Shown one piece after another: positions 1 to 4,960 of a stretch of 5,974 bases of DNA. The position numbers and the translations under genes are program-made. Source of the DNA: an uncultured Actinomycetes bacterium (lineage in GTDB: Bacteria; Actinomycetota; Actinomycetes; Nanopelagicales; Nanopelagicaceae); assembly GCA_903898855.1 (NCBI GenBank), contig CAIUHB010000125.1, positions 1-5,974 on the forward strand, in the 5' to 3' direction. Every line of letters starts with the position of its first letter. Positions within the stretch are counted from its first letter, which is position 1. Below the pieces are notes generated by a model. It was not told where the DNA came from, did no database searches, and was given only the letters and a program-made list of their open reading frames with translations.

Positions 1-3
1 AAA

Positions 4-351
4 GAAGAGTCGCCCTATAAGCCGGATCCTGTCTCCTTGCGGAGGATCACCATCCATCTAGTCACGCAATTACTTACGTGATCAAGCAACCTACCTGATG
101 ACTTGAGCGAGCAGCTCTCAGGCGCCATCTTTTTGGCCTTGCTCCAGGTGGGGTTTGCCTTGCCATCTACATCACTGCAGATGCGGTGGTCTCTTACACC
201 GCCGTTTCACCCTTACTCATTTACATGAGCGGTTTATTTTCTGTGGCACTTTCCTGCGGATTGCTCCGAGTGGCTGTTAGCCATCACCTTGCTCTGTGGA
301 GTCCGGACTTTCCTCGGTATTTTCATAACGCGGTGATCCGGGCGACTCTTC
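4..351 (-). ncRNA. rnpB: RNase P RNA, bacterial type A (rnpB)
   Basis: This is the catalytic RNA of RNase P, which removes 5' leaders from pre-tRNAs. The ends are set by a perfect 12-bp inverted repeat, 340-351 against 4-15, forming helix P1. The conserved regions occur in order on the minus strand: GAGGAAAGTCCGGAC (CR-I, about 301-315), GCCACAGAAAATAAACCGC, AAGGGTGAAA, GGAGCAAGGCCAAA, and finally ACAGGATCCGGCTTAT (CR-V, about 17-32). The P4 helix forms from 302-310 and 19-26 with the usual bulged U. Compared with E. coli from memory, one G-C pair has become A-U on both sides, a compensatory change that supports a functional RNA. The GGU that binds the tRNA 3' CCA is at 93-95. At about 348 nt it is shorter than the E. 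coli RNA (377 nt). Only three bases lie beyond the P1 3' end, so any terminator is outside the window. Confidence 0.97.
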
Positions 352-360
352 AGTGAGGTA

Positions 361-389
361 AGAGTACGGCAAATCTCCGAGCTCTTGAA
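361..389 (-). promoter_or_regulatory. Putative rnpB promoter
   Basis: Reading the minus strand, a -10-like TACTCT (361-366) lies 9 nt before the P1 5' end. A weak -35-like TTCAAG (384-389) sits 17 nt further upstream. A stable RNA must be transcribed from this 64-bp gap unless it is read through from yaaA's antisense side, so a promoter is expected here. The -35 match is poor (3 of 6), so the exact hexamers are tentative. Confidence 0.35.
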
Positions 390-401
390 GCCGGCAAGAT
401 G

Positions 402-407
402 TACGCT
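402..407 (+). promoter_or_regulatory. Putative -10 element for leaderless yaaA
   Basis: TACGCT fits the actinobacterial TANNNT -10 pattern and ends 8 nt before the yaaA ATG. Transcription would then start at or very near the start codon. No Shine-Dalgarno is visible in the 15 nt before the ATG, which agrees with a leaderless mRNA, a common arrangement in actinobacteria. No convincing -35 is found at 16-18 nt; TTGAAG at 385-390 is too close (11 nt). This is an inference from spacing only. Confidence 0.3.
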
Positions 408-415
408 CCAGCATC

Positions 416-1063
416 ATGCTGATACTCCTGCCGCCTAGTGAAGGCAAGAACCAACCAGCGCGCAGGAAGAAGTTAAACCTTAAACAATTGAGCTTTGCTG
501 GCGAATTAACCGAGGCCCGAATTTCTGCACTTGGCGCGGTGGAAGTAGATGAAAATTATTGCGATAGGGCTTCCCATGTTTACAGTGGCGTTCTCTACCA
601 AGCACTTGACCTTGAAACTTTGAGCCCTGCAGCTCGGCAGAGAGCAAGCAAAAGCGTATTGATCATCTCGGCGCTCTTTGGCGTACTTCACTTGGATGAC
701 GTTATTCCCAACTACAAGAGCAAAATTTCAACAAGCAACTGGAAAGAGCCACTTGCGCGCACACTTAATGGAATGGATGAACAATTGGTTGTGGATATGC
801 GCTCGTCTACATATCTTTCTGCTTGGGTTCCTAATCCAGAAAATACCGTGGGGATAAGGATTTTTACTAAAGTCAATGGCGAGAGAAAAGTAATTACACA
901 TATGTCGAAGAAATATCGTGGCGAAATTGCCCGGTACTTACTTCAACAACGGACGCGACCGACTACCCCAAACGAGTTGAATGCACTTCTCAAAGAGGAA
1001 TTTACGTGCACTCTAATAAAACAGAGCGGAAAACAGAGCTGGTTTATTGATGTGATTGTTTAG
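416..1063 (+). CDS. yaaA: YaaA family peroxide-stress protein
   Basis: A 215-residue protein of the YaaA/DUF328 (UPF0246) family. In E. coli, YaaA lowers free intracellular iron during hydrogen peroxide stress and so limits Fenton damage; it is cytosolic and has been reported to bind DNA. Visible family signatures are the N-terminal MLILLPPSEGK (1-11), the YSGVLYQAL segment (56-64), the SALFGVLHLDDVIPNY block (85-100), equivalent to the family's LYGLLRPLDLIPPY, and the C-terminal HMSKKYRG (162-169), matching the usual AKKARG motif. No signal peptide or membrane segment is seen. The ATG was chosen because the conserved N-terminus begins right there; no Shine-Dalgarno precedes it. It is divergent from rnpB, and its last 20 bases overlap the 3' end of the convergent DUF2236 gene. 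A peroxiredoxin is encoded elsewhere in the window, but on the other strand and not in the same operon. Confidence 0.88.
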   Translation: MLILLPPSEGKNQPARRKKLNLKQLSFAGELTEARISALGAVEVDENYCDRASHVYSGVLYQALDLETLSPAARQRASKSVLIISALFGVLHLDDVIPNYKSKISTSNWKEPLARTLNGMDEQLVVDMRSSTYLSAWVPNPENTVGIRIFTKVNGERKVITHMSKKYRGEIARYLLQQRTRPTTPNELNALLKEEFTCTLIKQSGKQSWFIDVIV

Positions 1064-1958
1064 CGCGAATTCGAGCACAGCGCTCTTTAGCCACCATCTG
1101 ACTTGGTGATTGCCCGCCCAATATTGCAGTAAAGATTTGCAGGAAGAATCGCGTGATGGTCCGCCACTTTTTTGAACGAGGTTGGAGTCCGAGGATTTCG
1201 AGCTCATTAGGATTAAGAGTAGAGATCGCTGCGTTAACCAATATCATATAAAAAACTTTTCCGAAGCGACCAAAGGGCGGATTGAGAATAAAGCTGACTA
1301 CTTCCTTGGTTTTAGCATCAGCCTTTAATTCACTTCTGCGGAAATTCTCCATAACTGCATTGAGTTCGGCAACAGATTTTGGGGCATCCTTGAGTCCTAG
1401 TGCGACTGCGCTCTGGCTCCACTCTGAAACATAGGCATCCGCGCCTTTCTCTATGGGATAACCCAAAGCCAAATGTGTTGCAAGAAATGAGTCAGTAAAT
1501 GCGCAATGCACCCAGAGCAGATAGCGGGGGTCACTTGCTTGGTATGGGAGCACCTGGCCGCTCTTGTTGGTGTACTCCCCTTTTACATGAGCGTGCATCG
1601 CATTAACTCGCGCAGCCTCTCGAAGGATTACATCAGTGGAGGCAAAAGTGGTGATTGTTAGCCAACGAGTTGTTCCAGCAAGTCGACCCATAGGATCGCT
1701 TTCATAACGCGAATGTTGAGCTACACCAGTAAGTGGAGCGGGGTGGCAGGCTTGCAATAAGAGCGCACGTATTCCTCCGACGATTGTGGCAATACATCCA
1801 TGTACTTGCCAGACCGCACTCTCGGGACCGAAGTACCCCTCGTCGTCGCCTTCGGCAATTGATTGAACCCAGGCTGGCTTGCCATCTTTATCGCCCGATA
1901 CGCTCTCACGAAATTTATTGGCTAGCGGCTTTGTTAGCGGAAATTGCGACAGGTTCAT
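1044..1958 (-). CDS. DUF2236 / MpaB-type putative oxygenase
   Basis: A 304-residue protein recognised as DUF2236, the family of fungal MpaB, rubber oxygenase Lcp and many uncharacterised actinobacterial proteins; characterised members are b-type haem oxygenases. The family hallmarks appear in order: GPESAVWQVHG (44-54), LLLQACHP (67-73), DPMGRLAGTTRWL (88-100), REAARVNAMHAHVKG (113-127) and DPRYLLWVHCAFTDSFL (143-159). The R92-xxx-T96 pair and the His pair in MHAHV (H122, H124) are candidates for the haem pocket by analogy with Lcp; this is inference. A hydrophobic stretch near 271-281 could contact membrane, but there is no clear signal peptide. The start lies 3 nt after the RNase H-fusion stop with no Shine-Dalgarno, so translation probably depends on reinitiation. 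It is the last gene of the cluster. The substrate cannot be deduced, and the name oxygenase is family-level only. Confidence 0.85.
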   Translation of the reverse strand: MNLSQFPLTKPLANKFRESVSGDKDGKPAWVQSIAEGDDEGYFGPESAVWQVHGCIATIVGGIRALLLQACHPAPLTGVAQHSRYESDPMGRLAGTTRWLTITTFASTDVILREAARVNAMHAHVKGEYTNKSGQVLPYQASDPRYLLWVHCAFTDSFLATHLALGYPIEKGADAYVSEWSQSAVALGLKDAPKSVAELNAVMENFRRSELKADAKTKEVVSFILNPPFGRFGKVFYMILVNAAISTLNPNELEILGLQPRSKKWRTITRFFLQIFTAILGGQSPSQMVAKERCARIRAKQSHQ

Positions 1959-1961
1959 TAT

Positions 1962-3044
1962 TTATAGATTGATTACACTTCTGGCAGCAAGTGAAGTAAT
2001 CACACTCAAACCATCTGATTCATAGACATTTATTGAAGTAAGGCTGCAAGGCGAGATGTCGATGTGATAAATACTCTCCAGAGGTGCGTTCATAATCACT
2101 GAGGCCAAGGTCTTGATAACCACATTGTGGGTTACAACAACGATTTTCTTTCCGGGATAGCTCTGCGCCAATTCGCGAAAGACGGGTTCAATGCGTTCGG
2201 CTACTTCGAGATAGGACTCGCCGCCTGAGGGTTTGGCCGAAGGTGAGGAGACCCAAGCCGCCCATTCATTAGGAAACTTTTCTTGGACTTCTTTTACATT
2301 AAGCCCATCCCATTCGCCGAAGGCGCATTCAATCCAACCTTCATCGATATGAATATCTAGGCCGATCTCGCCTTGAATAATCTCTGCAGTTTGGCGAGTT
2401 CGAAGCAGTGGTGAGGCAATGAGAATGTCCGGCTTTCGCGCCGCAATTTCCAGAGCAATAGCGGAGGCTTGCTTGCGCCCAGTCTCACTTAAACCAGGGT
2501 CCGAACCATCTCCTCCAGAGAACCTGCGCTCTGGCGTCAGAATCGTTTCACCGTGGCGAACCAAGAGAATCTGAGTCGGCTTCTCACCAGAGACTAAGCG
2601 TTCAGTAAGAAAATTCTTCTGTAATGGGGTGTTGGCAGTAGCAATCTCGCCATCCATTGCTTTGTTAGCCAATCGATCTGCATGTGAATTCTCATCGCGG
2701 GGAATCCAGCGATAGCTCACCAAGTTAGCGGGATGGGCCTCACGCGCGCGCTTTGCTAGTTCGCGCATATCTGGATGCTTGATCTGCCAGCGGCCCGACA
2801 TTTGCTCCACAACTAATTTTGAATCCATCCGAACATCCACAGTTGCATTTGGATCTAACTCGTTAATTGCTTCCAGGGCTGCGATCAAACCACGGTATTC
2901 GGCAACGTTGTTTGATGCGATACCAATTGCTTCAAAAAGTTCGAGCAGGATATGGCTGCCTTCGGCAACAACCGCGCCGTAACCGGCTGGACCTGGGTTG
3001 CCCCTCGAGCCACCGTCAGCAGTAACGATAAATGAACGCGCCAT
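1962..3044 (-). CDS. Bifunctional RNase HI / histidine phosphatase fusion
   Basis: A 360-residue two-domain protein. Residues 1-132 are a short RNase HI domain that degrades the RNA strand of RNA-DNA hybrids. Its acidic catalytic set is complete: D10 in TADGGSRGNPG, E49 in NNVAEYRGL, D74 in RMDSK and D123 in ENSHADRLAN. After a linker (about 133-157), residues 158-360 are a phosphoglycerate-mutase-like histidine phosphatase with LLVRHGET (catalytic H164), SPLLRTRQTA (211-220), E239, the GGES motif and VVVTHN (H306). The architecture and length match M. tuberculosis Rv2228c, for which RNase H and acid phosphatase/CobC-like alpha-ribazole phosphatase activity have been described. The start at 3044 places MARSFIVTADGG next to the first catalytic Asp; a start at 3071 would add nine residues inside the upstream gene. 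The ATG overlaps the upstream TAA by one base (TAATG), implying translational coupling. The phosphatase substrate is uncertain. Confidence 0.93.
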   Translation of the reverse strand: MARSFIVTADGGSRGNPGPAGYGAVVAEGSHILLELFEAIGIASNNVAEYRGLIAALEAINELDPNATVDVRMDSKLVVEQMSGRWQIKHPDMRELAKRAREAHPANLVSYRWIPRDENSHADRLANKAMDGEIATANTPLQKNFLTERLVSGEKPTQILLVRHGETILTPERRFSGGDGSDPGLSETGRKQASAIALEIAARKPDILIASPLLRTRQTAEIIQGEIGLDIHIDEGWIECAFGEWDGLNVKEVQEKFPNEWAAWVSSPSAKPSGGESYLEVAERIEPVFRELAQSYPGKKIVVVTHNVVIKTLASVIMNAPLESIYHIDISPCSLTSINVYESDGLSVITSLAARSVINL

Positions 3045-3769
3045 TAGATGCGAACCAAAATTCGACGGCACTCCTCGCAGCGAAGTACTTCATCGCTTTC
3101 CAAAGATTTAATTCTTTCAATTTCAATTGCATTAATGGCTAGGTGGCATCCGTCGCACTTGTTGCCAATAAGAAGTGCTGCGCCAACGCCGTACTCACTT
3201 GCCCGAATTTTCTCGTAAAGGTCAAGGAGTGGTTGTTCAATTTTCGGAAGTACAAGTGTTCGCTCGCTCTGGCGAAGCGCAATCTCTTTGGTTAGTTCTG
3301 TGGTCGCATTTTCAAGGCGAATATTGAGTTCGAGCTCGAGCTTTCGCAACCCCTCGTCATCACTTTTTAAGACTGCCACTCGATCTTTTGCGGCATCGTG
3401 GCGCATCATAATTTCTAGCTCGTTATCTTCAAGCTCCGCTTTGCGCTTTGCTAACGTAACAAGTTCATGCTGAAGTTGTTCGAGTTCTTTAGGAGTACCG
3501 GTACCGGATGCGAGGCGTTTTTCATCTTTCGCCATGCGATCGGCAACTTGTTCTACATCCACTTCACTACGACGCAGGTCGATTGCCACATCTGCGCGTT
3601 CGGCTTCCGCCTTCTCAACTTCAACCGCACCTGCAGCAAGTCGAGTGTGGATGGCTGAGATTTGCTCGCGCTCTGGGAGTGAATTTATCTTTGACTGAGC
3701 CGCCATAATTGCGGAATCAATACGTTGGAGTTCGATTAACGCGGCTTGCGATTGAACAGCGGCCTTCAT
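3044..3769 (-). CDS. Coiled-coil C4 zinc-ribbon protein (Rv2229c-like)
   Basis: A 241-residue protein of the conserved bacterial family with a long helical hairpin and a C-terminal zinc ribbon (CT398/Rv2229c type). Residues of about 10-175 are rich in Leu, Glu, Lys and Arg in heptad-like order and should form an antiparallel coiled coil. The family's turn region is seen as SGTGTPKELEQLQHEL (88-103). The C-terminal domain has CDGC (C205, C208) and CEEC (C231, C234), a complete zinc site. The start MKAAVQSQ at 3769 resembles the MKADV start I recall for Rv2229c; the open frame continues upstream only into the tRNA gene. A GGGGAG lies just 2 nt ahead of the ATG, unusually close for a ribosome binding site. 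It is the first gene of the three-gene cluster and overlaps the RNase H fusion by one base. The family's function is unsettled (nucleic-acid or protein scaffolding roles have been suggested), and the sequence does not decide. Confidence 0.87.
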   Translation of the reverse strand: MKAAVQSQAALIELQRIDSAIMAAQSKINSLPEREQISAIHTRLAAGAVEVEKAEAERADVAIDLRRSEVDVEQVADRMAKDEKRLASGTGTPKELEQLQHELVTLAKRKAELEDNELEIMMRHDAAKDRVAVLKSDDEGLRKLELELNIRLENATTELTKEIALRQSERTLVLPKIEQPLLDLYEKIRASEYGVGAALLIGNKCDGCHLAINAIEIERIKSLESDEVLRCEECRRILVRI

Positions 3770-3805
3770 GGACTCCCCGTAATTGATTTTATGTAGTTGG
3801 TGAAC

Positions 3806-3880
<75 letters not shown>

Positions 3881-3885
3881 AATTC

Positions 3886-3919
3886 ATTAGCCCGAACTCT
3901 ACTAGGAATCCGGGCTAAT
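3886..3919. repeat. 9-bp inverted repeat between ahpE and tRNA-Val
   Basis: ATTAGCCCG (3886-3894) and CGGGCTAAT (3911-3919) are perfect complements with a 16-nt loop. On the minus strand the hairpin begins 13 nt after the ahpE stop, so it could end the DUF3052-ahpE transcript. No T-run follows the stem in either direction, so it is not a canonical intrinsic terminator. It also covers the spacer and start region of the putative tRNA promoter and could instead be an operator-like palindrome. The repeat is certain; its role is not. Confidence 0.5.
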
Positions 3920-3924
3920 TTGAA
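3896..3924 (-). promoter_or_regulatory. Putative promoter of tRNA-Val and downstream cluster
   Basis: On the minus strand, TTCAAA (3919-3924) and TAGAGT (3896-3901) are separated by exactly 17 nt and match the -35 and -10 consensus at 4 of 6 positions each. The predicted start near 3889 would give a leader of about 9 nt before the mature tRNA 5' end. If there is no stop after the tRNA, the same promoter would drive the zinc-ribbon, RNase H and DUF2236 genes. A TAAAAT box ahead of the zinc-ribbon gene (within 3770-3805) might be a second -10, but it has no matching -35. Confidence 0.4.
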
Positions 3925-3932
3925 AACGAGGC

Positions 3933-4391
3933 TTAAAGGGTGGCTAAAGCAGCCTTGTAATCAGCGATATTGCGTGCATCGCCGATGCCATTAACAACCT
4001 GCCAGCGCAGAATTCCTGATTTATCGATGATAAAGGTGCCGCGGATTGCGCAACCACGAGCCTCATCAAAGATTCCATATGCCTTAGCTACTTCACCGTG
4101 AGGCCAGAAATCAGAGAGTACCGAGAACTTATATCCCTCTTGTTCAGCAAAGACTTTTTGAGTGAACATGGAGTCACATGAAACCGCTAGTAGCTCAACA
4201 TCATCATTTTGAAAGACCGAGAGATCATCGCGCATAGCGCAGAGTTCGCCGGTGCAGATTCCAGTGAAAGAGAATGGAATAAAGAGAACAACTACATTCT
4301 TCTTACCCTTAAAGCTTGCGAGCGCGACATCCTCACCAAATTGATTCTTTAGCGAGAAATCTGGAGCAGGAGTTCCGAGAGTAAGTGACAT
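3933..4391 (-). CDS. ahpE: AhpE/BCP-type peroxiredoxin
   Basis: A 152-residue cytosolic thiol peroxidase that reduces hydrogen peroxide, organic peroxides and probably peroxynitrite. The thioredoxin-fold signature PFSFTGIC (39-46) carries the peroxidatic Cys46 in the PxxxTxxC motif. R117 in CAIRGTFIID is the conserved active-site arginine, and LSDFWPHG (92-99) is typical of AhpE. Unlike the 1-Cys M. tuberculosis AhpE as I recall it (GICQGELDQLRD), this protein has Cys51 in TGELCAMRDD. That is five residues after Cys46, the spacing of the C45-C50 pair in E. coli BCP, so a 2-Cys mechanism is plausible. C72 and C114 are further cysteines. The start at 4391 gives the standard N-terminus MSLTLGTPAPDFSL with AAGGAA just upstream; a longer frame to 4535 would lie inside the DUF3052 gene. 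It is second in a two-gene unit, 16 nt after DUF3052. Confidence 0.93.
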   Translation of the reverse strand: MSLTLGTPAPDFSLKNQFGEDVALASFKGKKNVVVLFIPFSFTGICTGELCAMRDDLSVFQNDDVELLAVSCDSMFTQKVFAEQEGYKFSVLSDFWPHGEVAKAYGIFDEARGCAIRGTFIIDKSGILRWQVVNGIGDARNIADYKAALATL

Positions 4392-4407
4392 GATTTCCTT
4401 TTCTAAA

Positions 4408-4818
4408 CTATTTTTTACCGGAATTTTTGCGGGCGACCAATTTAGTTGCGGTCCAATCCGCACCAGCTGCAAAGGATATCGTCTGCGAGAGCCCGGCAAT
4501 GGGGGCGGCATCTTGAATATCACTCGGCTCAACATGTCCCTCGCGCCCAGCCTTTGGGGTGAGTAACCAGATCGGGCCGTTCTCGGTAAGGAAAGTCAAG
4601 GCATCAACTAATTCATCGACCAAATCGCCATCATCTTCCCGCCACCATACAAGTACGGCATCGACGACCTCATTAGCCTGATCTTCAACAAAGGTGGAAC
4701 CAATGGAGCTCTGTACTGCCTCCCGTAATTCTTGGTCACAATCATCACCGAGGCCAACTTCCAAAACAAGATTGCCCGAAGTTAATCCAAAGCGTTCAAC
4801 AACCTGTTCTGCCCCCAT
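4408..4818 (-). CDS. DUF3052 family protein (Rv2239c-like)
   Basis: A 136-residue acidic cytosolic protein of the actinobacterial DUF3052 family; its biochemical role is unknown. Family blocks are VVERFGLTSGNLVLEVG (6-22), VVDAVLVWWREDDGDLVDEL (51-70) and IWLLTPKAGREGHVEPSDI (83-101), followed by APIAGLSQT (105-113). The open frame extends to 4995, but the extra N-terminus is Arg-rich, unlike the family, and would overlap aceE. The start at 4818 is preceded by a strong AGGAGG and begins just before the conserved region. There is no signal peptide or membrane segment. It precedes ahpE by 16 nt and is divergent from aceE; I recall the same three-gene neighbourhood in M. tuberculosis (Rv2238c, Rv2239c, with aceE Rv2241 divergent). 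The conserved linkage hints at a redox or central-metabolism connection but does not prove it. Confidence 0.85.
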   Translation of the reverse strand: MGAEQVVERFGLTSGNLVLEVGLGDDCDQELREAVQSSIGSTFVEDQANEVVDAVLVWWREDDGDLVDELVDALTFLTENGPIWLLTPKAGREGHVEPSDIQDAAPIAGLSQTISFAAGADWTATKLVARKNSGKK

Positions 4819-4828
4819 GGGGGTCTGG

Positions 4829-4834
4829 CCTCCT
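4829..4834 (-). promoter_or_regulatory. Strong Shine-Dalgarno that fixes the DUF3052 start
   Basis: AGGAGG on the minus strand, within GAGAGGAGG, lies 10 nt before the ATG at 4818. It is the clearest ribosome binding site in the window; yaaA, the RNase H fusion and the DUF2236 gene have none. It supports the 136-residue product over the 195-residue reading from 4995. Confidence 0.7.
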
Positions 4835-4917
4835 CTCAAGAGTGCTCTAAATCTCCTGCACCTATGAGAAAGAAGTCTCCTAGTCCGGCCCCCGCGGCGC
4901 AAGTGGAATCGAGCGAT

Positions 4918-4941
4918 TTTTCGGGATTTGGAGCCCGGAAA
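4918..4941. repeat. Hairpin-forming inverted repeat upstream of aceE
   Basis: TTTTCGGG (4918-4925) pairs with CCCGGAAA (4934-4941) as an 8-bp stem with one T-G pair and an 8-nt loop. It ends 19 nt before the aceE start and only a few bases before its GGAAAG ribosome binding site. Within the 142-bp divergent DUF3052-aceE gap this is the only clear structure; no convincing -35/-10 pair is seen for either gene. It could be an operator or a 5'-UTR hairpin affecting aceE. On the minus strand it lies 99 nt upstream of the DUF3052 start. Confidence 0.35.
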
Positions 4942-4960
4942 TTCATGGAAAGATACGGGT

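Noticed and set aside
1..351. Possible CRISPR or repeat array, given several short repeated GC-rich words on the left edge
   Set aside because: The repeats are the paired helices of RNase P RNA; there is no regular repeat-spacer spacing.
1733..1972. Plus-strand 79-codon frame opposite the DUF2236 gene
   Set aside because: Arg-rich translation with no motif; it is antisense to the conserved GPESAVW and HP blocks of DUF2236.
3288..3708. Three short plus-strand frames opposite the zinc-ribbon gene
   Set aside because: They are Ser/Phe/Leu-rich shadows of a Glu/Lys-rich coiled coil read backwards, with no ribosome binding site or known motif.
4392..4535. N-terminal extension of the peroxiredoxin to 4535
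   Set aside because: It runs inside the conserved DUF3052 coding region, and the family's N-terminus begins at the ATG at 4391.
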